A stretch of 64,000 nucleotides of DNA from Pseudoscleropodium purum (Eukaryota; Streptophyta; Bryopsida; Hypnales; Brachytheciaceae): NCBI GenBank assembly GCA_963969395.1, contig OZ017795.1:28687063-28751062 (forward strand), written 5' to 3'. Position numbers and translations under genes: made by a program. This document shows positions 48,491 to 60,300 of the stretch, piece after piece. The notes beneath the pieces were generated by a model. It was given only the letters and a program-made list of their open reading frames with translations, was not told the DNA's origin and did not search any database. Within the stretch, counting starts at the first letter, position 1; the number at the start of each line of letters is the position of its first letter.

Positions 48491-50939
48491 CATACAAGAA
48501 CTAGAATTTTATATATTCAGTTTTTTTAATTGTTTTTTTATGTGTTTTGTATTTTTAGCGGATTTTAGAGGTCATTTAGTTATAATAGAACACATTTTTT
48601 CAAAAAACTTCGAACTAAAAAAAGTTGTAAATTAAGCTGAATTTCACCTTCAAAAATCCATTTGTGATTTTGAGTCTCCAATAGAATGTTATGAACAAAA
48701 GTTAGAGAAGATGTTTGAAAATGTCAAAATAAATGTTCTTAACTACCCCTCTCTGATTTTTGTCTATAACTTTTGATTGGAGGATCTAAATCACAAAAAG
48801 ATTTTTGGAGGTGAAAGTTAGCTTGCATTTACAACTTTTCTTAGTTCTTTATTTTTTTAAATTTTTTATTCTACTATGCAAGAATGAACTTCTAAGTCTG
48901 CTGAATTGGGAAAAGACTGAATTTTACATGATTAATTTTTTTTTAAATCATTATACTTAGATTCTTAAATATTTCAAAAAGATTCCAAGAAGATTCTAAA
49001 TTCAACAAAAACTTGTTAATTTGGTCATTGCACTATCCAAATCAGCAAAAAGAATTTGCCATTTTGTTGATTTTCACAGAAAGTTACAAAATGGTCATTT
49101 TACTGTCTTAAATAACATAAATCAATTGAATTTCTATTGGTCTAGTCATGCATTTTGAGTAGTGTATAAACATCAATTCATCCAATTTTGCATCCAGTTT
49201 TTTTTATACAACTTTGTTTAATGGTATATTATATAATTGAGTGAATATTGAGTTATGTTGGTTACGTTTGTACTAAACAATGGGTTTTATTCCGAAAAAG
49301 ATTGATCACTTACGTAATGTATTTGAGATCTTTTCTACTTAACTAAAAAACTTCATGAAAATTCTTAAATGAATATTGTTTTTGCATTTTGAAGTTAAAA
49401 GTCTATAGCTATGGTATAAATAAATATAAAATACCACAAAAATTTGGTAAACTTGCAAAAAATTTGAATTAAGTTTGTGTTTGATATGAATTTCCTTCAC
49501 TTTTATACTTAAAATTTTTATGATAATGTCAAATATTCACAAAATAATCTTTTGTGTATTCTATAAGATTTGTATTCATTACCAAAAAATAAAGATAAAA
49601 AATTGGATAACGTCAATATTCATCATTCATCCACCATTCATCTACTAATGGAAATGAAGTCTATTCACTAATGAAGAATGTTTTGATAAGAGATACCCCT
49701 TCTACTTTCACTAACAAAAAAGGGTGTTGTTTTCAACACTTTTTTTGACACTAAAGTGTTGAAACAATGCCAAACTTTTCTTTCAACATTTTTAGTGTAA
49801 AAAAATTTCTCCTCTCAAAAAGAATGTCAAGGTGTCAAAATGAATGTGGAAAAGAGTAGAAAAAAAAAGTCAACATATTATGCTTTGCTTTGAAAATTAA
49901 TAACTAATTTTACAAAGGTCCAAAAAATACAAAACATGAGTTTGATTTGCCTTACTCTTGATTTTTAAGAAAATTTAATTTAATGATGTTGCAAGGGATT
50001 GTACACCTTGAAAAAAGGGGCCATTACTAGGTAAGAAATGCAAAATAGACAATACATTTCATATAAATTACAAAAAATCTCCAATTTCATTCATGTTGCA
50101 AGACACTAAGAATTCCCCCCACCAACCACAAGGTGCATCAGACACCTTCAATTCCCATCGCTTGCATGTTAGTTGCCTTTGGACACCATGGTAGGGGCAA
50201 GCAAATGGACAGTTTAGAAATTGTAGGTGGATAGACAAAATACGGGTGGGTAAGAAAAATTCTAGATAGACAAATCAGGCAACAAATTAAAGCAACCCAA
50301 AAATTTTAGGGAGCAAATTAAAAAATTTATATTTTGTTTTTCTGACATTCTTTCCAACACACTTTCCAACACTTTTTTTTATAGTCTTTCCAACAAATCA
50401 AATTTGATACTTTTCACAACAATATTTTTGATACTAAATTGTCAAAAACTGAGATTTAGTGCTAACAGGACTCATAGATGAGAGCAAAAGATCTGTTAGT
50501 ACTAATACAAAGTAGTTGTTAGTAATAATACAATATAGTCAAACAATGCTCACCTTGTCAATTATCTTTTGCTTTCATCTACAAGTCTTGGTAGTCCTAA
50601 TACAATATAGTTGTAATTCACGAAAGGTACAACAACTTGTCCCTATATCCATTCCGGAGTTTTATTTTCTGACCCAAACCAACCTATTCATAATGCAATT
50701 CGAATTTTCCAAGAAACATTGAAGGCATGTCCACCGTAACAGTTGAAGGCTTCGGAAGGTCAAACCTGTACATTGTCCTCTCTGTTAATCTCTCACGTCA
50801 CCAGGAATCATAAGAAGAACCAAGACGAACAAGCACCGAGGCAAACACTACGACAAGCATGTAGGCAAAAAGGTTATTTCGCAAAGTCGTCAATTCCAAA
50901 TATAGATACAGGGTCTATGAACAAAGAAAACTAAAATGC
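48491..50939. other. AT-rich intergenic DNA, no gene seen
   Basis: Only short A/T-rich frames. A small inverted pair, TTTCAACACTTT and AAGTGTTGAAA, lies near 49730-49765. Composition becomes more balanced after about 50.1 kb towards the SUN gene. Confidence 0.4.
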
Positions 50940-51509
50940 ATGACTTGCGATCAAATGATATTCTCACTAGCTGCCTGGGAAATTGCATGAAATCTACCTG
51001 AGTCATCTCCAATTGGGCAGCGAAGTGTGAACCTAAACCCTACACTAGCCCATTCAATAACCAGTCTACATAAACAGGCACATCATGATACCATGATGAC
51101 ACCCACTAATGCTTTCAAAGTTCAGTACGTGAGGGTGACACCACACAATCCTCGACGGTTTTTGATTCCCGACACTTGCAACTGAGCCTCTGCAGGACAC
51201 TGAACAAAAGCCTCAAGGGATCTTCATTTGCTCCATATGAACAGAGTAACCTTATCGTACAGCATTGGCAGTAGCGGTCTCAAACTTCAGCAGAAAGGTA
51301 ACGCATTAGTCTACAAAAGGTAAAAATATCCAGAAGCAACTCTCCAGCTTTTGTAACCTCAAGTTCAATGATGTGTTGCCATAAAGCTCTCGCGAATGCT
51401 ACGTCAGAAGCAGAGAATGCTACGGTAAAAATCTCCGTCACCTCCCACGTCAGCAGAGATGTACAGTGAACTTTCACACATGAGAAAAAGGAAGTGTTCT
51501 ACATGTTCA
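50940..51509 (-). other. 3' flank of the SUN gene
   Basis: Sequence of intermediate GC content beyond the SUN stop codon, clearly different from the AT-rich DNA before about 50.7 kb. It probably includes the 3' untranslated region. The minus-strand frame at 51280-51477 has no family features and is not called as a gene. Confidence 0.35.
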
Positions 51510-53671
51510 TCATAGTGTTGCTTGGGGGTCTGCACCATGAATACGGATCCGGTAGATGCAGGTGTGCAAAGGACTTCCGTTGTTGGTTAAAACATGCAGT
51601 CGGACCATGTTTATCAGTTCTCCACCCACGTCATCATCAGAAAGATGGAATGTCTGGATACTGGGGCCATCTGTGTTGTAAATGAACTGTCCCAGCAACT
51701 TATGTACTGGAGAAGGCTGCGTAATTCGATCAGCTGGTCGCATCTCTCGCCAGCCATACAACTGAAATTCTTTCGGTGCGCTCGACAAATCATATGCAAC
51801 ACTCTGTACAAGCCACAAATCATTATCAGAAACACGCTGTTTCTGTTACAAAACTAGCCATCAAGTATGGTAATCTAGATATGCATCGATCATGCCACGT
51901 CTATTACCACTAGCGGGAGGGGAGGTTCAGGTAAAGAGGTAAAGAAATAAAATTTACAGAACAACAGCAATTGTAAAAATTTTAAAATCCAAACCTGCAT
52001 CACAACTACGACTAACTACAACTAAAAAACCACAAAGAGGAGTAAATGTATTACCTTGGAAACATGCTCAAGAGTGATAGCATCCGGTCTAATGGATGTC
52101 CGCAGAGAGATCTCTACATACACGTTACTGCCCTTTAGAGGCAAGCACTGGCCAGGTTCACCAAAACTGGGTTCTAGTACTTTCTGTGCCAGCGGGTGCC
52201 TCCTCGTAGCCCCTGGAAGGATGCTGCTAAACGCCATGGTGGACCATTGTTTAGTTCTGCCCAGAAAGAGTCCCTCAGAGTGATCTACGACACGGCCACC
52301 GCCACTGGCCAGGGCATAATCCGTCCGCCCAATTCCATCAGCAGCATGCTTCTCCACCTCACCCAACACTATTTTCCGTGCAATTGACCGGACGTCTTCA
52401 AGACTAAAGGATTTACTACTACTCTCTGAAGCACGCTGCTCCACGACTTTCTTCACGAGCTCCATAACTTCGACACGATTCAATGGAACCCCGTTCTGAT
52501 ATAGGTGGTCGAGTTGAGACTTTAAACCCTTTACTCCAGATGCGATACCTGCAACTTGGGAGTCAAGCTTCTTTTGGAATTCACCTCGTATTTCATCTGT
52601 TTGTTTATCAATCTTCATATCAAGGACTTCCAGTTGTACCTGCAAGAAGAAGAATATTAAAAAGAAATCCAGTGCTGAGACTCTTCATAAAGTGGTGAAG
52701 TGTTTCTATAGGACAATGGTAGCACGTAATTTGATAGCCAAATACCCACCACCCTTGTCCAACAGAAGAGGCATTTCAAATCAAAATTCGAGATTCACAC
52801 ATTAAACAAATGAAGAACATGTTGATTTAATTGGAAAATCAGAAAATGACCTACTTGCATCAACCTGACAATACTGCTCTCCACGATTCTATATCAATCG
52901 ATAATGGTTAATAGGATTTGAGGAACGCAACCTTGTAAAATCCAGTGAGAGGAATATGCCAGAAAACAAGTGGTAAAGAATTGGCTCAAACGCTTAGAAA
53001 TTCAGATGAAAAGGTTAAGAAAACCAAAAATAAAAAATACTGGAATAATGATTCACCTGCATCCATTTCGTTGTCTTGGTGACAAACTCCTCCAATTTCT
53101 CAACTTCAGCAGAAGACACATCCCACTGTTTCGCCACGGGCCTGGGTCGCATATTCCAAATAGTCGTACCGAGCCCAGCGCTCACAATAAAGAACAAAAA
53201 CAAGGGGGAGAACAAATGGCTCATCGTATCCCATATCGACCTCTTCTTCACCCTCGCCTTGTGATGCACAGACCTCAGCGGAGTCTTGTGCTTTACAGGG
53301 GATGCGTGGCCAGAAGCAATGTCTACCACAAGGGAAGGCTTCCTTAGCGTCGGGGTGGAGAGGGGAGTACTGTTGATATTGTTATTATTTTCATGCTTCT
53401 CCTTGTCCTCATCTACAGCACTGAGGTCCCTCGAAAAGGCCATCCCCATACCCTTGTCTTCCAACGCTATTTTCGAATCTCGAGCTCGCCTCGCACGCGT
53501 CACAGCACTCGTGGTGGTGAGCGGAGGGACAGCGTCCGAGCCCTCTGACGTGCCTTTTGACACTGTGGTCCTCTTTCGAGCCCTCGTCGCCACCATCTCC
53601 GGCGCCGCAGCTCCACTCCCGGAGAGCGCATTGCCGGTGGCCGTTGCAGGGGTGGCTGCTGCAGCAGACAT
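51510..53671 (-). CDS. SUN-domain inner nuclear envelope protein
   Basis: Plant C-terminal SUN protein (AtSUN1/2 type), the inner-membrane half of the LINC bridge that binds KASH-type partners between the two nuclear membranes. Exons on the minus strand: 53671-53057, 52639-52055, 51803-51510, all phase 0, giving 497 residues, close to the ~450-470 of Arabidopsis SUNs. Order: a basic, Ser/Thr/Ala-rich nucleoplasmic N-terminus with RARKR (30-34) and KARVKKR (138-144) as candidate nuclear signals; one membrane span at about 152-172 (LFSPLFLFFIVSAGLG); a predicted coiled coil at about 184-260; and the SUN domain at about 312-490. The SUN domain shows DYALASGGGRVVDHSEG, PGQCLPLKG (C369), SSAPKEFQLYGW and HTCIYRIRIHG (C482); the two Cys match the conserved SUN disulfide pair. 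The start Met is the first in an open GC-rich exon. Assignment is strong. Confidence 0.92.
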
Positions 53672-54420
53672 TTCAACTTCTTTCTCCCAAACTTCTCAAA
53701 ATCCGCAACAAGGAACCACTAAACCAACACAAAAAATTCCCGCAAAAACCAAAGACCAAATGCAAACCAAAACCAACTAGTAAAAAAACGAGAACAACTG
53801 TATTGCCGTGAATTCTATCAAATCCCTACGCTCAATCCAGAGCTGTCACCCTAAGTCTCTTCCATAGCGAAACACACTATCAGAACCTACACTTTCCAAT
53901 CAAACCGAAACCCAACAAATTAAAACAGGCGCACACCAAAACCTCGCCGCGGCGACTACAATCCAATCCAGAGACCAGCAATCATCAAAACTCTAAGCTA
54001 CTTAGAAACGAAACCCTAACAGCAGCAACAAAACCTCTCGAGAATTTCATTCGCAACCTCAGAAACAATCTTCGAAGCGAAAATTTCCAGTAACATTAGA
54101 AAGGAAGTGGGAAAAAAAATACGGAATGAAGCGGTTACAATAAAAATCACCGGAAGCTGAAACAAACGGTCGTAAATTTGAATGCAAATGGCGAGAGCGG
54201 AAACAGCGTCGCCATCGCTACGGATAGGGAAGAGCAATGGCGGGTAAGGACGGAGACGTCGGCGCGGGCCGCGGGGGGCGGGCATCTAGGAAATCCGAAG
54301 ATGTGGGGATGGGTTTACGTGGAGTGCCGTTGGAGGGGCTGACATGGCATTTCTAGTCTTGAGCATGGGTCAACTTCTGACACGTGTCCTCTTAGCTTAA
54401 ATAAGGGAGGCAACCTAGTT
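53672..54420 (-). promoter_or_regulatory. Promoter and 5' leader of the SUN gene
   Basis: GC-richer DNA directly upstream of the SUN start, with a very GC-rich patch at about 54240-54290. The perfect palindrome GACACGTGTC, a G-box, lies at 54379-54388. An 89-residue open frame at 54016-54285 on the same strand could be an upstream frame in the leader but resembles no protein family. AT-rich repeats resume beyond about 54420. Confidence 0.45.
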
Positions 54421-54584
54421 TATGGTAACTTACTTGCAGGGCCGGTTTCTTCACAGAAAAAATTTTCACATGTATAGAAATAGGCAACAATAGGTATGTA
54501 TAATTTTCCACATTTTTTTCCTCAATACAAAATTATCATGAATTTTTTAGTGAAAGATGGGCTTTTCTCATACTAGTGATATAG

Positions 54585-54790
54585 ACCTTCCTCTTTTCTA
54601 ACCAAGAGTTGGTTGCAAAATCCACCAAGGGTGATTGCAATATTGAGAGTCTTGTTAGCCAATCATAATGTGCAACAATTGCATTAGGAACCACACTATA
54701 ATTAATCATTGTTTATGTCTTTTGCATAGAAAAAAAATAGCCTACACTACCAAAATGAGGCGTCATTTGAGAATGGGTTGCCTCCCACTA
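54585..54790. repeat. Family H repeat, left part
   Basis: Diverged copy of the left part of 15180-16240 (AACCAAGAGTTGGTTGCAAA, AGCCAATCATAATGTGCAAC). Non-coding. Confidence 0.4.
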
Positions 54791-55429
54791 AGTTCTTATA
54801 ATTTATTAAGGTAACTTAAAATAAAAGTTATTGTACAAGAGCCTCTCATTAGGTTGCCTTTCCAAATTAGTTTGTTCAATATCATGTAAAAATAAAAGAT
54901 AAAAATTCCTAGATTCCAAAATGTATAACACAAGAGCATTATGGAAACTTAAAAAAAGTATCTCCTTCATCATTTTATTGATAACATTATTTAATGTGAA
55001 ATGAGTAAGGAAAATAGTATAGGACAATCTATTAAGAGTATTTGTTTTATACATAATTGCATTCAAATGAGGTAATAAGCAATGATATTTGTTCCCATAT
55101 TTAAATTGCATAATTTTTGTTGGACATTGTTAGAAGTCAAAAGAGTATTGAAGCTTCTTTTTTGTAAATTTTTAGACACCAATATAGGAGAAAATTATTA
55201 AGTTTTTAAGTTTTCAAAATTGGTGTATTCAAAAGTCACCCTAAGTCTAGACTTTCATGGATATAGGGAGTACATTTTAGACAAGAATGGATAGGGATCA
55301 ATTTTAGAAAGAAATTACAATTAGATGTAGTTCTCTTTAGGACATTCAATTTTCGTTGCCTTGTAGAATGAAGGAAATTCATTTGGGCATAAGGGATGTG
55401 TAAATTAATTAATGAGAGATTTTATTTTT

Positions 55430-56321
55430 TTAATTCATAAAGGACTAAGTTGTAATTTTTAGTAGCTCACTACAAATGGAATTTTTTTTTTCTTTAAAAT
55501 CTTCACACAATATGGAGATGAGGGTTTTTAAAAGACTCCAAAATTTTCATAATTTTTTACTACATGGTTATAAAGTTATTGTATGATATATAGTTTGTTT
55601 GCTTTTTTGGCCAAGCAATCCATGTAGATTAAAAAAATTATAATTTTCATTAAAAAAAAATTGAAATTGATTTTCTAGATTTATATATATGTAGAAAGCT
55701 TTGAATCATTCCATTTTCATTATTAAGATGAAAGTTATGAGGAATTTTAGTTTGTGGATAGTTATGGACCTTCTACTCTAAAATAAACTTTAAAGTTCTT
55801 TTTTTTAACTCATTTTTCAATATTTAAAAATAAAAATAAAACTATAGGATGTAAATTGTTTATTACAACATACCAACCGTTGAAATTGACACTTTTCAAT
55901 TCCATGACTAAATTCTTAACAATCTCATATTTTGAATCATCCTCTATTTTTTTTCTACTTACTATTTTTTTTGCTATACAATTCTAAATAATCTAAAAAT
56001 TTTCAAGCCGATAAAGACAACTTGTCTTGAAGAATAAATCTAAAAAAGTATCAACAATTTGGACATTTTTTCATGCAAATGAGACCTTACAAAGTGCTAC
56101 TACTTTTTTTTTTTGTAAGGCTGCACAAAAAAAAAGGATTTCTATCAATTCAAACTCTAACATCTTGCAATCCACATGGTGGAAATTTTTGAATTTTTTT
56201 CAAATCTTTTCAAATTGACATACTACAAGATCCTATGGTTACATGTGTCCAATTTCTTTTAAAAATTTGGTATTTGTATTAGAAATGGCAATGAAAACAT
56301 ATATAGACAAAACATTGGTTT
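55430..56321 (-). mobile_element. TTAA element, family A, inverted, decayed
   Basis: The left border TTAATTCATAAAGGACTAA is a mutated TTAACCCCTAAAGGACCAA. The interior follows family A in reverse to ATGAAAACATA, and the right border is eroded beyond recognition at about 56321. Confidence 0.6.
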
Positions 56322-56421
56322 GCAAATTCTTTTTCATAATTCAATGTATGGATGTTGGAACACTATGGAATTGACCCTTTAAATCTAGGAGAGACAAAAA
56401 TGGTCTCTCCAAACATGTAAT

Positions 56422-58184
56422 TTAACCCCTAAAGTTCCTTACCTATGTTTTCACCAAAATACTTTAAAACTGCCATTTCTACTACAAATACCAAATTTTA
56501 GGACACATATAATTGTAGGATCTTGTAGTACATTGGTTGTTGAAGATGTTGGAAAAATTTCAAAAATTCCCACCATGTGGATTGCAAGATATTAGCGTTT
56601 GAATTGACAAAAAAATCTTTTCGAGGGCATGGCCCTACAAAAAAAAACATATTTGCACCTTACAAGCATTGTCCAAAATTTTGATGCTTCTTCATATTCA
56701 TTCTTCTAGGCAAGTTGTCTTCATGTTTGAAAATTTTCAAATCACTTGGAATTGTACAACATATAGAAAAAAATAATAAATAGAAAAAAATAGAGAATGA
56801 TTCAAAATACTAAATTGTTAAGAATTTTGATGTGGAATTGGAAAATGTCAAACCCAATGGTTAAAATGTTGTAGTAAACAATCTATACCCTATGGTTTTA
56901 TTTTTTTCAAAAAATATTGTAAATTGAGATAAATAAAGAACTTAAAAGTTTATTTTAGAATAGAGGATCTATGATTTGGCCTCAAACTAAAACTCCTCAT
57001 AACTTTGATTGCACTAACCCCTAAAAGACCAACTAAAGGCCTTTGGGGTGCTAAAAACACTCAAAACTGCCATTTCTATTGCAAAGAGTAAAAAAATTGA
57101 AAATTGTTTTTTTTATAGAATCAAACCATAGGATCTTACACCTAATTAGTATAAAAATGTGTAGAATAAATTTCAAAATTTTGACCATATAGATTGCTAG
57201 ATATCTGCATTCAAAGTGAAAAAAACAAATTTTTTTATACATTGCAGGATTAGATTATTTGACTTTGAACCTTTTTAACTTAAATTTTTTGCACTATAGA
57301 GTTTTGAATTTTAATTCTTTATTGCAGAGAATTGAGTTTAGAGTCTAGGAAAAAAAGTACAATCTAAAAAAACTTAATTTTTATTCTTTAGAAAATTGTT
57401 AAGTAGAAGTACGTAGGAGATAGAGGGGAAATCTAAATTATTAATATCTCAAAGAGGGAATTAAAATGCACTAATCCCAAATGGTAAGATTGTTCCAGCA
57501 AAAAAACTTAACCATGTGGAATGTTTTTTAAAGATTGTAAAAATTGCATTCAAAAATGAATCCTACAAGTTATTTTTTTAAGAAGATGCTTTAATTGCCT
57601 TGAAGAACAAGATTGTCTAAAACTTTCACATCACTTATCCCTTCCCATGAATACAAAACATAAATTATGAGAATTGTTTTTCTTTTTTAAATTTAGTTTT
57701 TGTTGTTGCTGCTTGAGTTCTCTTGTTTTGAGTTTATTTGGGCATAACTTTTGTTCCCTAGCACCAGTTGAAATACAATTGTTTAACCACAAAGCTAATC
57801 AGTTTTTCTATCTATAAAACAAGTTTAAAAAAATTATGACAAAATTTGAGACTCTCGGTACTTGCTCAAAGTCCCATTTGTCTCCCAAAGGGCCAATGGA
57901 CCTTTAGGGATTAATGAGAATGGAATGATTTAAAGCTTTCTACATACATATAAACCAATTTCAAATTATTTTTTTTCTTGATCTATAGAAATTGCCTGGT
58001 TGAGAAAACACATTACACATTTTACAATAATTTTTTGACCATGTAATTAGAAGTTATGAAAATTGTTGGGCCTTGTCCACATGTTGTGTGAAAATTCCTA
58101 AGAAAATAATAATTTCATTTGTAGTGAGCTACCCAAACTTGCTATGTTGTCAAAAAAAACATATTTTGGTCCTTTAAAGGTTAA
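56422..58184 (+). mobile_element. TTAA element, family A, carrying a nested family C copy
   Basis: Starts TTAACCCCTAAAGTTCC and ends GGTCCTTTAAAGGTTAA. Family A text runs to 57013, is interrupted by family C, and resumes at 57911 with TTAATGAGAATGGAATGATT. It is the outer half of the clearest target-site comparison in the window. Confidence 0.8.
57014..57914 (+). mobile_element. TTAA element, family C, nested in family A
   Basis: 901 bp from CTAACCCCTAAAAGACC to GGACCTTTAGGGATTAA; the left TTAA has one change. The interior matches 11687-12615. Excising it with one tetranucleotide leaves the outer element with the same spacing as the unfilled relative around 10468-10471. Confidence 0.82.
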
Positions 58185-58635
58185 AATAACTTGAAATTGG
58201 TCCGAATGCAAATATCATTTGCAAAGTGCATTGTTAGATGTTCATTGAAATTAGCACACGGTCACAATACCACTTACCAAGTACTCTTTAACTTTAGGCA
58301 ATTACTGAAAACTATATTCACACCTATAATTGGAGTAAATTTTTTGTTGGCTCATAATCGCCAAAATCTTACCTAAATTTCAAGTTAGCTCCCATTATAT
58401 TAGAAAAAAAGAGAAAAAAAAAAGTGAAAGAAATCACCAAAATCATCTCTTTAAGAAACATGAGGATCACCAATATTTGAATGAAGATTACTATTTTTAG
58501 ATAATATTGTGAATGAGTTGGTGTAGGATGGAAGATCAAAATTGAATGATTTGTCTGACTTGCTTGCATTCTAAGGTGCCTGTCACGCTTCCACCAAGAA
58601 GTTTAAAAAAAATCACCATATAATTCCATGAAAAA

Positions 58636-58666
<31 letters not shown>

Positions 58667-58920
58667 ACAGATACTGAAAAGAAAAATTCAAAAAATCTGT
58701 CCAGATCTAAAAGGTTGAAGATGGAGCAGTGGCTCTATTGTTTTAAAATTGTTTATTTATTTTAAAACTATTGTGGCTGATTGGCCTTCAGAGTTGTGAA
58801 CCGTACTGCAAAAAGGACCTGAAAATGTGTGGAGGAAAAATAATCCTGAATCCACTCACAACTTGGGCCATCATCCTCCATATAAATTAATGTGGGTACC
58901 CGCACACCACCACTTTTTGC

Positions 58921-59253
58921 TAAGGTAACAGGTTCAAAAATCGCCCACCTAAGAGCTGAAACTAAATTTTGGAGAGGTGAAACGTCTTGAAATATTTTTC
59001 AGTAAATTTTCCATGCAAGACAAGAAGAATTGGCATCTAACCCAAGTTGTTTCATATTTTTTTGGAGCTTTTTGAAATTAGTTATGAAATTTTGAAGTTG
59101 AAGTGGCATAGGGCTCTAAAATCGCCCACCCCTTAAATTGTACACTGTTTGTACATCTCTGAAGGCTATGAAATAGTTACATGTAAAAGCTGTGTAGATT
59201 TGAAAAGGGTGGGCAATTTTAGAGCCTGTGCAATTTCAGAGCTTGTTACCTTA
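58921..59253. mobile_element. Family F MITE
   Basis: 333 bp with terminal inverted repeats TAAGGTAACAGGTTC and a near-inverse ending TTGTTACCTTA. The interior contains two near-copies of AAAATCGCCCACC and text shared with 36165-36489 (CATCTAACCCAAGTTGTTTC, TAGTTATGAAATTTTGAAG). Non-coding. Confidence 0.65.
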
Positions 59254-60151
59254 ATTACTATCATTAGACTCATCAAAAATTTCAAATTTTTTTGTTGGCA
59301 AGGGAAATGAGGTTTTGATGCACCAAAGAATGTGACATTTGGATACTGTATGCAAAAGCCAAGAAGGCTCCAAGTTTTTTTGGTAGAGCTTCTAAAATTG
59401 TTTCTTCTTCATATGTACATGATTGGGTTTGGAGGTGTACATAGAGTGGTGATGGTAGTTCAAGCAAGGTGTGATTTGGAGTATACCCACTTTAACTTCA
59501 AGTACAAATATGAAATTTACATCATAAAAATGTTGCAATTCATCATGTTTGACCCCTAAAAAAAATCATGGGTCAAAAATTAGAAAATAGGCTCCCAAAA
59601 TTGCCAAAAAGACAGCACCTTATGAAAATAGATTTGTAAATAAAAATTTATCTGTTTTTTAGAATTTGTAATTGTAGGATCTTATTCTTAACTAGTACAA
59701 AGAGTCTTGCCTAAAAAATTGGAGTCTAAAAGTAATGTTTGTGTGGTATATGACCAAGCAAAGAGTCAAAGACAATGTTCTTTGAAGGTTGCATGAGCTT
59801 TTGACAATATAACTTTGTCAAGCTTTTGAGCCCCATAGCTCAAACTCTACTTTGCAAAAAGATTTAAAGACATTAGATATGAGTGAGAACCTCAAGTTAG
59901 GAGAAGTATGCAAATTTTTCAATGTAAAATTATAATACTCTACTCCACTTGCCCAAATTGGAGGTAAAAACAAACAAAATATATAGTTTTTTTAACCAAC
60001 TAGTGGATCTTTATAAAAAATTAGATTTCCTAGAAAGTTGTTTAATTTTTGAACCTAAAAAAAATTTATAGTACAAAAGCAAAATTTGATACTTCACTTT
60101 AGATGTTCCAAATACCCAAAAAATGTTTTGTATTTATAAAAGTATAGGAAT

Positions 60152-60300
60152 TAACCCCAAAAGGCATAAGCATTTGGAATGTGCATGAGACTTGTTCAAT
60201 TTTGATTATAACTTCCAATATAACCATTTTTTGTATTTAATTTAAACTAAAAAAATGAAACTTAATAAAATTTCTTTATATTTTATATTGAAATTTTGAA
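60152..60300 (+). mobile_element. Possible isolated TTAACCCC end
   Basis: ATTAACCCCAAAAGGCATAA near 60152 and TTGACCCCTAAA near 59549 resemble left termini of the TTAA group. No matching right termini or shared interiors were found, so these are weak calls and the right limit is arbitrary. Confidence 0.25.

Noticed and set aside
54016..54285. 89-residue minus-strand frame upstream of SUN
   Set aside because: No family likeness; a GC-rich leader easily gives such a frame. Kept only as a possible upstream frame in the SUN 5' region.
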